Source of the DNA: Aurifilum marmelostoma
Taxonomy: Eukaryota; Ascomycota; Sordariomycetes; Diaporthales; Cryphonectriaceae
DNA length: 64,000 nucleotides
Assembly: GCA_027559495.1 (NCBI GenBank)
Contig: JAMXSV010000010.1
Location: forward strand, 124,001 to 188,000
Direction of reading: 5' to 3'
Of the stretch, positions 1 to 12,713 are shown piece by piece (the stretch's first letter is position 1; every line of letters begins with the position of its first letter). The translations under genes and the position numbers were made by a program. The notes beneath the pieces are model-generated. The model saw nothing but the letters and a program-made list of their open reading frames with translations, did not search any database and was not told the DNA's origin.

Positions 1-22
1 TAACCAGAGAACCATATCATAG

Positions 23-1841
23 GATGATGTCCTATACGGAATCGTATGTGACTCTCTCATCTGTGGCTATGCATTTCGTGACTTGTATTATTCGGTAGAT
101 TGCTCATACAAAGCGCAGATCGTCCCCGTGCTGCCCAATACGATAGGAGAACAGTTCAACCTCTCTCACGATGAAAGTACGAGCCACAATAAACTTACAT
201 CCTTTTGTTGTTGTCTGCTGACGATATTCCTACAGTCCAAGCTTGGATCTCTATTTTCCTTGCGGTCTTTGGAGCCACGGGACTCGTCACGGCGCGTACG
301 TTGATCTCGAATCGCTTATTCTGGGCCGCGTGTCATTCCACTGCTACTTTTTATTGGTTATGACTGACTTTAAATGGCCACAAACAGTCATCGCAGGCTA
401 CATCACTGACCGCACCGGCTCTCGATCGACCGTATTTACATCAGGCCTGGTCGGCATCACCGCTGCTACTTTCCTCCTTTTCCTCGGCTCGTCACTCGCC
501 ATGCTCACTGTCGCTCGTGCCCTCCAGGGCATGGCCACAGCGATCGTCCATACAGTCGGCATTGCTCTCGTGGTTGACAAGTCTCCTCCCGAGAAGCTTG
601 GCAGGGCACTCGGCATAGTCGGTGCTGGAATGACGGCCGCTGTGATCGTGGGCCCCCTTCTGGGTGGTGCCATCTATCGCTTTGCCGGCTACCAGGCCGT
701 ATTCTATGTTTCCTTTGCGCTCCTCATTGTTGACCTCATCCTGCGTTTCATGATGATTGAAAACCCACCGACGGCCGAGGGGCGTGAGTCAGATGATACA
801 GCACACTCGAGAGGCGAAGTAGCGTTTGCCCGTCCCATGGGTCAAGAAGGAAACGGTGGCTACGGGACGATCCGGTCAGATATGTCTGATCGACACAACG
901 GACATTTGAATGGGGAATTTCCGGTTAATGACCAGTCTGCAGCGCAATATCGGCTCGTGAAGCAAACAAGTACACATGGCAGAGATGCCAAGTGGTATAT
1001 TCCTTCTGGTGTCTATCTGCTGGGCTCGCCACGGGTTCTTACCTGCTTATTCCTTGCCGTCTTGAACGCCGCAATGCTCACTTGCTTTGACAGTGTAAGA
1101 CCCCTCTCTCACCTGTGCGTCGGCACTTTACTAAACACGTCTCGTTGGCTAATGATATGTACGATACTACCAGACTTTGCCTATATTCACTCGCGATTTG
1201 TTTGGCTGGGATGCACTCCTACAGGGCCTCATCTTTCTCACCATTGCAGTTCCTAGTCTGTTCGCTCCGGTGACAGGTACTGACTACACCTTCTCTCCAG
1301 ACTCTCCTTATGTTTAGGATCATATGGACTTAAACTAACAGATTTCCCACCCTCCAAAACAGGCCATCTGACTGACAAAGTGGGCGTTCGTATCCCAATC
1401 CTGACTGGTTTCGTCCTCGCCACAGCAGCCTTCGTTCTTCTCAGCTTCATAGATGGACACCCAGACACTCTCCACCAACGTCTTCTCGTCGGCTTCCTGA
1501 TCCTCGTCGGCATTGGGCTCACGCTCATCCATCCTGCCACGATGGCCGAGATCAACCACGCCGTCCGCGAGGAGGTCGAGACCCACCCTGAGAGGTTCGG
1601 CAAGGGGGCCACCGGACAAGCCAACGCCCTGCGAAACTGTGCCTTCTCTGCAGGCATCACCTTTGGCCCGCTCGTGGCCGGTTTCGTCAAGGAGAGCTTC
1701 GGCTGGGCGACCATGACCCGGGCGTTTGCTGTGGCTGGCGCCGTGGCGTGCGTTAGCACGGTACTGTGGGCTGGAGGGTGGATCCTCGAGAGCAAGAAGG
1801 AGGAGGGCGGTGGAGGATGGAGTGATAATGAAGAAAGGTAG
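23..1841 (+). CDS. MFS transporter, DHA1 / vesicular-amine-transporter-like (5' partial)
   Basis: Twelve-helix major facilitator, probably a proton-coupled exporter of drugs or amines in the plasma or vacuolar membrane. Exons I can join in frame: 23-43, 119-176, 236-295, 388-1094, 1174-1276 and 1363-1841, giving 475 residues before the stop. The first visible exon is only 21 nt and encodes DDVLYGI, continuing into IVPVLP, the usual end of TM1. An in-frame TAG at 20-22 is the end of an intron (acceptor AG at 21-22), so the true start lies left of the window. Two motif A copies are seen: GYITDRTGSR after TM2 and GHLTDKVGVR after TM8. A long hydrophilic loop separates the halves (about 785-1010), as usual in fungal members. 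The C-terminus is short and acidic. Family is certain; substrate is unknown. Confidence 0.85.
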
Positions 1842-3953
1842 AATTGGTTTTTTTTCTTCTTCCTTCTTGTTTCTGAGTTACCTGACAGCCCTTTGTACCG
1901 AGGCAGCTGACCTGACCATGAAGACAGGGAGCCAGGACAGCAACCCGGCCGTGGGAGGACTGGGCCTTGACCAGCGAGCAGAATCGAGCCCTGGCTTGGG
2001 CAGCGACCCCGTATGCCCACCACATGAGCAGGCAATATCTACCTTGTCATTAGGGGTACCCATTGGGATCCTCGTTCTCGTCCACAGAGCTCATGGGCAT
2101 GACTAGACAGGATACCAGTTTCGATGAAGACACTGTCAACATGTACAGCTGTTGGAATACGAAAAACTCGAGCTACGAGACATTGCAAGAGATTGGTTTC
2201 AGTTATATAGTCCCGGGCATCATTCGATCTGAGTGTTGTTGACCATTATACAAGTACGAGATTACAAATTGAGGAGATGGATCGGATTGGAGATTTACTG
2301 ATAGTATTCGCGTTGAAAAATAAAAAGTTTGGCCGTGTTGTCATTTGAACTCTGTTTTCTACTTGTCTGACCTGCTTCAGAGAATATTGTCGAGCCCAGA
2401 TGTATGAGTTTACACGTGACCCTCGATCTACACCACTCTCTTGTGCGATAGGATATTAGCAGACAATGAATGCGAGACACAGCCAAAGTGGCAGAATCTC
2501 TCCAAGGCTACATCCTGGGCCGCTTCGTCCAAGCTTTCCATTGATGATCCCACAGGACGATCGAGGTGGCACGTTCCGGCAGCGAATATCGTCGGACTGC
2601 CCATAGAGGGGCGGTGTCTAGTACGTCCCCTCACGTGGCGCCGTAGGAAAAAGTTAGAGAAAAAAAAAGTAGTTGTAAACGAAGGTGGCTGGGCAAGCCC
2701 CCCTCATTTCTACACCCGTCCTCATCGTAGCACCGAAACCTTGCTTACGGCTGTTGGCCGTGTGCGTCCTGGGTGTCTCGCTCGGGTTGGTAACATGATA
2801 GTACTCCCGATCTCAGACCAATGCAGTGTTACCGAAACACCCTGTTGTGGCGGGGGGGGGGAGGGGGAAAATACGTAATGTATGGAGCCATCGGTCAATC
2901 TATTGTACATAGACGCGAAGTTTCTCTTCTCACCTGGGAAAGTCTGCACGCTTCGATTGAGAGTCCGTTGTTCCTTTCTCCGTGTCTCGGACGAGACCGC
3001 CTGTGCAGATCCCTCTGGGCATCATGGGATCTCATGAAAGTAGCAGTTAACTGGCGCCAGAGAAAGCAGCTAACGAGAGAGCTCAGAGGGGAGTGATACG
3101 ACAATAATTGCACGAGATACAGACTCGTGATGGAAGAACCAATGACTTCGAAATTACACCGCAGAACAGTCGCGATGATTATTGGTTCACCAATCATTGT
3201 GTCATGCCTTCACCCGCGGGCGTCCCCGCGTCAGTCTCGGCCTCAATGTTATGACCATTAAGATGATCCAATTATATTACATCCCGTTGGTGCAGTCTTC
3301 TTGTAGATTGTGTCCAAGTACAGGTCACACCATTGATGTATGAACACGACATGAGTGTCTCCAGAGGACACAACCGGATTTCTGGGGCAAATAGTATCAC
3401 AAAGTGGTTTGTACATTGTTTACCGAGTGTGGAGTCCAATATCTAGAAATTCAATCATGAAACGCGTCGTGTATTGTTTTGGCCCGCGCACAGAGGACCC
3501 TTTTGTCCGGATCAGCGTGAATGTGTATATCGGTCCGGCAATTGAGAACCAATGGAATAGTACGTGGATGTCCGAAATGATGAAAGAGGAAGCACTGTCT
3601 CGGCTACCAGGGTACGGCCTCAATGCCAACTGTCACTGGTAAAGGTCTGTCTCCCTTCATCAGCTTCAAATTTTCTGGGCCGGGGCAATGAAAGGTTTCA
3701 GCCTCCCGAACACAAGCGCCACGACCGGCATAATCTGTTCTCACAAGACTCTAAGCTGCGGATTCACAGGCTTCGGAATGATTCAAGGTCTCGGGGTTGG
3801 GGAAAAGGGGCAGACGGGTGGTGGCAGTCAGCCGACTACTTAAGTTGAAACCCGGACGTTACTCTTGAGCCTAAGGGTTGTCAATGCAGCAGTCCACCAT
3901 ATGTGCGTCTAGTTGAATCACTGGCCGCAAAAATACTTTGAAGAGAAAAGAAA
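1842..3953. other. Intergenic, no gene seen
   Basis: No ATG-initiated reading frame with protein-like composition. Contains a G-rich tract near 2851-2870. The longest open stretch (3355-3642) begins at GTG and resembles nothing I know. Confidence 0.6.
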
Positions 3954-5080
3954 ATGACCAACGCAATGTCAGTCCTCATGCTCCAGCCGGCCCTCGCTAA
4001 CGACCTAAGCAACGGCATTACCAACGGCGTCGTCAATGGCATGAACCATAGTATGATCAATGGCATAGCCAATGGGATAGTCAATGGAGTCACTAACGGT
4101 GCTACCAATGGCAATACCAACGGCGTCGTCGATCGCATCTCGCACTGCAAGCAAGTGCTCTTCTTGTGAGTAGAAGGGAACCCGTTGATCATCAATGAGC
4201 CAAGCTGGAGTTTACAGACTGACAATGCTTAGTGACATCGACAATTGTCTCTATCCAAAGAGTATGCAATATTGGAAAAGGGAACGAAGAAAGAAAATAC
4301 GAACTAAAGCTGGTGAACTGACGAGAGAACAACAGGTGCAAAGGTGCATGACCTCATGGCCGACCGGATCAATAACTACTTTGAAAAGCATCTGAACCTG
4401 CCTCGAGAGGAAGCCGTGAGGCTCCATAGCCAATATTATCAGAATTACGGCCTGGCCATCGCTGGTCTCATCCGGCACCATGAGATCGACCCCCTGGACT
4501 TTAACGCCGAGGTAGACGACGCGCTCCCTCTCGAGGGCGTGATCAGACCTCGGCCTGGGCTGAAGAAGATGCTCGGAGATATAGACAGGACCAAGGTCAA
4601 GCTGTGGCTCTTTACGAATGCCTATGTAACCCACGCACGCCGGGTAGTCCGCTTGTTGGGCGTGGAGGAGTACTTTGACGGCGTTACGTACTGTGACTAT
4701 GCCTCTGAGCCATTTGTGTGTAAGCCGGACCGGAACATGTACGCCAAGGCGATGAGGGAGGCAGGCGTCGAGCGAAGCAAGGATTGCTTCTTTGTCGGTG
4801 AGTGCTTTTGTGAGGTTTCTTCTACGCATTGGCCCCATGACATGGGCTGTTTGGTTCATGGGACCCATCTTGGTTTTTCGTGGGCTGACGCGTGTGGTGT
4901 TACAAAGACGACTCATACATCAACTGCAAGGCGGCACAGGAGGTCGGTTGGACAGCGGCGCACCTTGTGGAGGACAGTGCGTGCGTGCCCAGGATGTCAG
5001 CATCTCAGTACCAGATCAAGCATATCGAGGAGCTGCGGAGTACTTTCCCTCAGTTCTTCAGGATGTGCGAGAAGGCTTAG
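3954..5080 (+). CDS. HAD-superfamily pyrimidine 5'-nucleotidase (Sdt1/Phm8 type)
   Basis: Haloacid-dehalogenase-type phosphatase of the yeast Sdt1/Phm8 group, which hydrolyses pyrimidine mononucleotides. Exons 3954-4165, 4233-4261 (29 nt), 4336-4797 and 4908-5080 join in frame to 291 residues. All HAD motifs are present: motif I DIDNCLYP formed across intron 1, motif II LFTNAY, motif III Lys in VCKPDRNMY, and motif IV DDSYIN formed across intron 3. The core matches the family closely. The unusual part is the N-terminus: before the phosphatase domain there are about ten Asn-Gly repeats (positions about 4005-4131), which is not part of the family fold. It could be a disordered tail or a start-site artefact; the first exon reads directly into motif I, so I keep the ATG at 3954. 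Confidence 0.88.
4005..4131 (+). repeat. Degenerate 12-nt tandem repeat coding for Asn-Gly-X-X
   Basis: Repeated units of the form ATCAATGGCATA / GTCAATGGAGTC encode NG followed by two mostly Ile/Val/Ala/Thr residues, about ten times. The third positions have diverged, so it is an old or selected repeat rather than a fresh slippage product. Confidence 0.85.
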
Positions 5081-7718
5081 TGATCAACGAACAGGATGTG
5101 GAGAAAGGCGTCCGAATTGCCCCGAGAGGTTCTCGAGCTCCTCACCGTCATTACGTAGATGAAAAGACTGAGTTGAGGAGGTCTAATCTCAAAATGCTGC
5201 CCATGCAACCACGTGATCGATTAGATGGCGAACAACCCCCGAGGAGTATAAGCCATTTGCAACGTTGTAGGTATGTAGGGCCAGGCCGCTCATCCTCAGG
5301 CTGTGTAACCCCAGAAGCCAGATTCCACGCTTTGCAATCGGGGCAATCAATTGGATTAATTAATTGATTGCTTAATTTGAGGCGGTGGGAGAAACAACGT
5401 ATCGAGCACGATGATGTTACAATGGATGTCGAATCATGCATAGGATAGCACGAGATCGCTGGCGAGAGGCTGGCTGAATATCAATGCCAGGACACATACT
5501 ATTAGTAACATGTATTCTCCAGGCCGTCTCCGCTGAAGAAGTAGGTCTCACCGTAGCCCCTCAAGTCGGCTGAGGAGGATCAAGTGCGAGTGCATGAGCA
5601 CGCAGATGGAGACCCTGCGAGTGAGACAACGCCATCGTCGCACGTTTGTGGGGAAACCTTGCTCAGCAAGCCACAGTGAGATGTGCGGCTCCAACCAGGA
5701 CTGGCAATGCATAGCGTGAAGTTGAGCCGCTATTTCAGCGAGAGTTAAAAAACGGCGAGAGACGTAATAAAGGAGCTGAGGTGTGGATTCTCTTGAACGC
5801 CACGTCAGGACGAGCTGTGGACTTCTGCAATTGCGGCGGTACCCTACAATCCTCGGGCTGAGAAGCCTCACCGTAAGTTTGGCAAGGAGACCCCGAGATC
5901 TTGATACTGACCATCGTGATCATCTCGCCTGGCGTCGTCGAACAGACACGCCACATAACCTGGCGTACCTCTTACAGTGGATTTAGTTGCAATGGCCGGC
6001 GCCCGGAGATCACCATACGAGCCTCGCCTCTCTCGATGATTTGCTAAATCGCCCGAACAGGCTCTGCAGCGAGACGAGCCAGGACGTCACCTGCAAGCCA
6101 TTTTTCTCTTCTCTGGACTGTCATGGATGACTGTAGTTCTTCCTGCGCATTTCTCTTGATGGGCTTCTTGTTAACGACGAGTCTCTTTTTCGTTCGGCTG
6201 GTGCCATCCTCCTGCACCCATTTTGCCTAGACAAAACGCCCCATCAGCTAGTTGTATATTGAACGCCCTCGAGTCGAATTCCGTGGCGACAATATACCGT
6301 CCTTGTCCTTGCCATTCCGTGGAGAAAAGCTACCAGCATCAGTGGCAGCACATCGCTTGGCGCGGCTCGAAGTTGTTTGTCTTGAAAACCGCCTTGCCGG
6401 CCCTGCTGCCCGGGGCGTAGGACCTATTTACCGGTAGGAGATCCGCTTCCCCATCTGGAACATAAGTGTATCCTCCAAGGGGCACATCGCCTGTCTCCAC
6501 TGGCCCCATCCGTGGCGAGGAAGGGCGTCGTCATGTGAGGCTCACTGCAGATGCGGCTCGGTGTAATTAATTCATAAATTAATTTGGAGGCCGCTCCCAT
6601 CGATCATTCGTAGGAAATGCTGCTGCTTGCCTCGTGAGTTGGTGGAGATGGTCATGGTCTGCGGAGGGAGTTCATCGTCCCTAGCGTTACGAGGAGGTCA
6701 TCCTCAACAAATTATGGTGGCGGCCATGATCTGGGTATGATGGGTCGCAACGGTCAGGGTGTGGCACCAGCTCCTCGCCATGAATGGTCTGGTGCTGATT
6801 ACTGTCGAGATGCGTGAGCTAATTAGTGGCGTTATCAAGCGAGTGCTCGTGCTTGACCTGCCCTGCAACCACTTCTGTCGCTCGAACAGTCGAGTTTGCA
6901 TGGGAAAGGGAAAGTCTAAGATGAAGTGTAAAGCCCGTAGTGGGATGGACAGTAATTAGTCTAGTGAGGACGCGCTGCCTTGGAACCGTGGAGGGGGGAA
7001 GCAACATGCAATCTAATACTCCTGTTGGAGCTCTCCACTGCACGTAGGCACAATTTCAGCATGCATTGCAACGTATCTCCCTCTCCAAATTGAGGTTAGA
7101 TGAAGACATATGGGCACGATGCTTTCACGACCGTGATGGTAGCGGCGGCGGCGGCGGCGACGACGACGACATTGTTGCTGCCGCTGAGCCGCGGCCACAG
7201 AAAGCTATTTTCGCCAGCCTGCCAGGCTCTGTGCCCGTAGGGGATAATAGTTCCAGATCCGCTCGACTCTCGGCTTCCCGTTCATCAAGGTGGTTGTTGA
7301 CTCATGTTGCTTGCTTTCTTCCATAGATGCTTGCTGCTCGTCATGGTCGGCTTCCTCCTGGCAGTCGGAATCTGCGAGGTCCAGTGGTCTTGCACACTCT
7401 TGTCCAGAGATGGTCTAGACTACGCATGTTGATGATGAGCTAGAGACAATCCTCTCTATCTGTCTCATTTGTTGGACCTCGCAGAAAGTGCAGGCGGAAG
7501 AGGAAGGGGCTGGTAGATGACGGTGATGAACATGACGACAAGGCCTCGGCTTCAGTTCCGCTCGGCTTGTGTCGGGATTGGCCCCACACTGTCAACACGA
7601 CGACGGCGACTTCCTTATTCACTTGCTTCCCAAACAATGCTGCCATGAGCCTCAATCTCGACTTCCACACCTATCAAACCTTTACTCGCCATCTCACAAT
7701 CTCCGAGGGTTCTTGACG
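5081..7718. other. Intergenic, no gene seen
   Basis: 2.6 kb without convincing coding sequence. Contains small AT palindromes (TTAATTAATT near 5355; AATTAATTCATAAATTAATT near 6564) and a (GGC)n(GAC)n trinucleotide tract near 7142-7170. The last few hundred bases are the promoter and leader of the fumarylacetoacetase gene. Confidence 0.6.
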
Positions 7719-9108
7719 ATGACTTCGTCCCAGACATGGGTGCCAGGGGTCAAAGCTGACAGCGATTTCTCCCTTGCCAACATCCCCTTTGGTATAGTCA
7801 CCACGTCCGACGACAGCAACCCACACGCAGCAACGGCCATCGGTACCCACATTCTCGACCTCAAGGTCCTCTCTCAACAGCCAGACTTTGGTATGCTCTT
7901 CCCCTCGCTCAAAGACCATACTGGTGTCTTCGCTTCGCCCTTTCTCAACTCGCTCGCCGCACTCGGCCGCCCCATCCACCGAGAACTGAGGAGCGGCATC
8001 CAGGACCTCCTCTCCGAGGACACGAGACACCCAGAGTTCCTCAGAGATGATGCTGCACTACGCGAGAGGGCCCTCGTCCCCATGGCCAAGGTACATACCC
8101 ATCTGCCCATGCAGGTTGGCGACTATACGGACTTTTACGCCGGCTACCATCACGCCTTTGGGGTCGGCAGCATGTGGCGTGGCCCTGCCAATGCCCTGCA
8201 GCCAAACTACCTTCACCTTCCCGTTGGCTATCACGGCCGTGCCTCCAGCATTGTTGTGTCGGGATCTCCCATCGTCCGGCCACAGGGCCAGATCATAGTC
8301 GACCCGGCCGCCGAGGGACCCAAACAGCCTGTAGTCGCGCCTTCCAGGAGGCTGGATATCGAGCTGGAGCTGGGATGCCTCGTGGCACGAGGCAACGCTA
8401 TAGGCACGAGTATCGATGCCAACAGGGCGGAGGAAGACCACATCTTTGGCTATGTGCTTGTGAACGACTGGAGCGCGAGGGATATCCAGAATTGGGAGTA
8501 TGTTCCGCTAGGGCCCTTCAATGGCAAGAATTTCGCAACCACAATCAGCCCGTGGGTGGTCACACCGGATGCGCTGAAGCCGTTCAGAACCAGTGGAATC
8601 CATGTGGAGGACAGGCCCGAGACGCAGACGTATCTACAGGAGGAGAGCAAGGACAACGTGTTCGATATTGAGTGCCAAATTGATCTAACAAGTGAGTGCC
8701 TCTCTCCCTTTCTGACCCGTGGTGGTCCCTGTATGTGCGTGTGTTTAAGCTAATGAATACCTTTTCACAGCCCCTGAGGGTGACACTACGACTTTATCCA
8801 AGGTGTCGTCTAAAAATCTAATCTGGTCTTTCCCTCAGATGCTCGCCCACCACACCTTGGGCGGCTGTCCCATGCGCACAGGTGACATGATCGCCTCTGG
8901 TACTATCAGCGGCACGGGGTCCTCGGAGTACGGCAGCCTGCTTGAGATGAACCAAGGTGGAAAGAAGGACGTCCTGCTCTACGGTATGGATGCCCGCAAG
9001 TTCCTCAAGGACGGCGACACCGTCACCCTCAGGGCATCAGCTGGCGAGCCTGGCCAGAAAGTCGGTTTTGGCGAGTGCAGCGGAAGGATCTTTGGAAGAG
9101 CTGCCTAG
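7719..9108 (+). CDS. fahA: Fumarylacetoacetase
   Basis: Cleaves 4-fumarylacetoacetate to fumarate and acetoacetate, the last step of tyrosine/phenylalanine breakdown, in the cytosol. Exons 7719-8691 and 8771-9108 give 436 residues, the usual length. The ATG at 7719 (MTSSQTWVPG) fits the family start; an open frame upstream from 7569 begins at a non-ATG codon. Catalytic and metal residues are in place: Asp138 in DYTDFYAGYHHA, Glu215 and Glu217 in DIELELG, Asp250 in VNDWSARD and Lys270 in NGKNF, with spacing like the mammalian enzyme. The conserved HHTLGGCPMRTGD and GSLLEM segments are in exon 2. In Aspergillus the gene sits beside homogentisate dioxygenase and maleylacetoacetate isomerase; here neither neighbour is present, so the catabolic cluster is dispersed. 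Confidence 0.96.
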
Positions 9109-9808
9109 TAGCATTTTGATTTCTGCTGGGTTTCTTGGCATCTTGAGCGGAATGCCGAAATAAACGCCATCCAGATGGCCATAGAATCTATCCAAAATCC
9201 AAAAGCCTGTCAATGCCGCGGCTATCGAACTCAGTTATAATTAGCACCGGCTTCTTTTGAGGTCAATGGGCCGACTCCAGGGAACCCTCCCAACTTTATG
9301 TTGAAGCCATCTTCAGCGTGCAATCATCACACCGCACGGGAACATGCAGTGGTATATTCATCAAAGGTGAACCCGAAGCGGGTATTAATGCGCTGTAGTC
9401 ACACCGAAAAACACCCGCAACCCGGGAAGACACTGATCGCAGAGGTGACAACCCTGACGATAGAGCGCGGAGACTGATCTGCAAACTTTTAATAGTTTAC
9501 TGCTGTTTCGTGCTAGAGTTGCTTTAAATTACGAGATCCTCTGTGCCATTTTGATGTTATAAGATTAGAATCCACACACCAGGCAGCCGTGCTGATCACG
9601 TCTCACCGCTGATTTCGCACAAGCCGTCACCGCAAAGATCATTGATTGATATCTAAACCTGAGACGTCAAGAAATGGGAGACAAGGGCACTGTTACACGC
9701 ACGCACACACGGATCTTGATCATGGACGACAAACGCCTCTTTTTTGAGCATCAGGCAGGGCATGCGATAAAGTTTCAAAGAGGCAAGATCTACCAGAAAC
9801 CACCTGCG
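9109..9808. other. Intergenic: 3' of fahA and promoter of the PNGase A-like gene
   Basis: No separate gene seen. In-frame ATGs for the next gene occur at 9674 and 9722. Confidence 0.6.
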
Positions 9809-12047
9809 ATGGCATTGATTGTCTTCATCAGCTTGTCCTTCTTTCTTGGAGTACTTGGGATACAGGAACATCAAATCGGCGCAGAGACCCTAACACCAGG
9901 CCCTGTGCTATTGGGACGCGAGACGAGAGATGGCGTCAAGGGACTGGCCGGCCAGGCTCGGCCAGGCACTGATGCTGCTGACACTGGGACAGCCTGGACA
10001 AAGCTGCACCAGACCTGGCTAGCTACTTCACAGCCTTCCAGCCAGCATAATAAGTCTATTCAGGCATTCCAGGTCGACGTGCCCCTTCTTGGCCAGGACG
10101 GCATGGTGGTTGGGGCCGGCACTCGGGATGGATTCACTGGCATCCAGACCATGGCTAACACCAGTGCGACGGCCTGCCAGGTCACGCTGGCTGTTCATGT
10201 CTTCAGCAATTCCTATGGGTCACCGTTTGTTGCGGACTACACACCTCCAGCATGCGTGGGCCAGAGCAACACGGCTGTGATAAATCTGACGGTGACGTCT
10301 CGAGGCACACAGTATGATCGGCTGGCTATTCTGTGAGCTTCCTCCTCTCACATGAGCTCCTTACATCTGAGCTCAAGAGATCTGAACGGGCTGACCATAG
10401 GCGTTGAGCAGATATCTCGGTGCTGTGGAGATATTCCGCACATCAACAGAGGAACCTCGAGTGCGGGGTATCTCCTGGACTTACATGAAGGATATGTCGC
10501 ATTATATGTCGCTGTGGAAGCGGCCACAAAAGATTATCTTCGACTTGCCGAACATCGTCGACCCTACCTATACCCCTCCTGTGAGTCTCATTCGTACCGG
10601 TGATTAATAATTATTGCCCCCTTTGACTACAGAATAGATCCTCTAACACGACCTGCTACAGCTGACTGGTACGTACAACACCACCATCACCGCCAGCTTT
10701 TTCAACGCGCCCCAGCCCGTCAGCCCTGCAGACACCATCATTCCCATCTCTGCACGGAAGTCAAACGACAGCAGCGTGTTCAGCATTCCGTCCCCGGACG
10801 CGAGCGCCTCCAACGTGATCACCGACTTCCCGCGCAATGTTGCCCGCGCCGTATTCTCCGTGTCTGCAACAGGGCAGGCCGAGGAGGAGTTCTGGTGGTC
10901 CAACGTGCTGCAGTCCGACACGCAGACGTACAATGCCTCGGGGGTGACATTGTTTGGCTACTCACCCTTCAGGGAGGTACAGGTCCTTATTGATGGCCAG
11001 CTGGCGGGAGTACAATGGCCTTTTCCCGTCATCTTCACCGGTGGTGTCATCCCGACCTTGTGGTCACCCATGGTCGGCATCGATGCGTTCGACCTCAAGG
11101 AGGGCGAGATCGACATATCCCCATGGCTGGGTGTTCTCTGTGACGGGCAGCCGCATAACATCTCCATCCGCGTGGTTGGGCTAAACGATGATGGGAGCAC
11201 AGGCGCGAACTTGTCAGCAACTACTGGCAACAACTGGCAGGTTACGGGCAAGATCTTCATCTGGCTCGACCCGGAGGCGGGCGCCGTCACGACCGGCGCA
11301 GCTCCCACTGTCTCTGGAATGCTTCCATCCATCGCAGTGAGCCAGAAACTTACGACCAATGCCACTGGGTATAACGACACACTAAGATACAAGACATCCG
11401 TCTCGAGGGACTTCAGCGTCTCTGGATCCATCACCACGTCAGCTGGCACACAGGCTGTCTCCTGGACGCAGACCCTCTCCCACACCGACGACGGCACACT
11501 CTCAAACACCGGAAATAACCAGATCGTCGCCATCACGACACATGGCACGGACATCTCGACCACTCCCAACAACAACTTCGCTTCTACCTATTCTTACCCT
11601 CTTAACGCGAACATGACCTCGGAAACCCTTAGCAACGGAACCACTCGCATCCAAGCCCTGATCTCTCGCACCAAGAGCGTCGATCGCACATTGAGGCCCA
11701 GCGACGGCAACGGCCTCGTCTCGCCCAGCGGACTACAGCTTTTCGCCGTGCTGCCCGCAACAGCGGATCTGGTGAGCCGGATCAGGGAGACCTCATTCAC
11801 CACGACGCAGAGCGGGTTCGGTGTGCTGTTGGTGCCGGCCGATGGTAATAGCACTGCCTATGGGGGCCAGAGCCAGATGATGCGCTTCGGTGGCGGGTCG
11901 AATGGGGACGTGCTGAGCGATGATCCAGATACTGAGTTGTACTTTCGGGACGTCAGTGTGAATAGCACAGCGGTGGTATTGAGTGATGTCGAGAGGTTGG
12001 CTGGAAGGAGCATTGTGGGGATGAGGCCGCCTGCCACAGGCAACTGA
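9809..12047 (+). CDS. Peptide-N4-(N-acetylglucosaminyl)asparagine amidase A family protein
   Basis: Fungal member of the PNGase A family, acting on N-glycans of glycopeptides in the secretory route or outside the cell. Exons 9809-10332, 10412-10580 and 10662-12047 join in frame (692 residues). The ATG at 9809 opens a clean signal sequence or anchor (MALIVFISLSFFLGVLG); in-frame ATGs at 9722 and 9674 would add 29 or 45 residues and make it a type II membrane protein. Family landmarks are AFQVDVPLLG, CQVTLAVHVF, the exon-junction segment YLGAVEIFRTSTEEP, WTYMKDMSHY, and FREVQVLIDGQLAG followed by WPFPVIFTGG. Many N-glycosylation sequons (NAS, NTS, NLS, NTT, NST) fit a secreted protein. Family assignment is firm; whether it is catalytically active is not shown by sequence alone. 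Confidence 0.85.
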
Positions 12048-12713
12048 GACAAGGACATGCCTGGGCAAAGCAGATGGATGGTATCCCATGTTGAACGATG
12101 GTCAAGACAACATGTGAAGCTGTGACCAAGAAGTCAATCTGGCTGAGCCCATCCTCTCTTGGCACTATGCTGAGGGGGGGTCTATAAATTCAATTGTTGG
12201 TGCAAGATCGTACACTAGTCCACTGTTGCAATATTCAGAGGGTGATCCATTCATAATCAATGAGGGGGGATATTGCTGTTGGAGACACAGGAAGAAACAG
12301 CTTCATTGGGGCCGTCTTCTTGACAATAGCGGAGTGTCTGTCTAGACGCTTTGGACTCACAGTGTCATTGTTTGACTTCATCCTATGGTTTCTTCCATTG
12401 AACTCTGCCCCTTGTCCCCAGCAAGTATCATAGCTTAATTAGATTACCCTAAGTAAAGAGCCACTGAAACCACTTGAGGCTGAAGCCAGCTGGGAGGGTT
12501 TGATTCTTATCTATCAACACAAACCTGTATCATTGACGCCATTCACAGCTCCTGCTCCACAGTAGCCATTGATTGACCATCTCTTTGATACATTAATGTC
12601 GTCAGAGGTTAGCCAGCTTTCTTGACCCAACCCTTCCAGCCCATCTGGCAAACAACCCTACTTTCAACCTTGAGAAGCAAGCTCTTTCCTCTATCGCTTT
12701 CTCTGCATTCGAG
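12048..12713. other. Intergenic, no gene seen
   Basis: Moderately AT-rich spacer and leader; a pyrimidine-rich stretch (12665-12710) precedes the next start. Confidence 0.6.

Noticed and set aside
3355..3642. 95-codon plus-strand open frame
   Set aside because: Begins at GTG, no ATG, no splice partners and no recognisable domain.
5081..7718. Relic transposon affected by repeat-induced point mutation
   Set aside because: AT palindromes are present, but base composition is not strongly AT-shifted and no transposase remnant or terminal repeat is visible.
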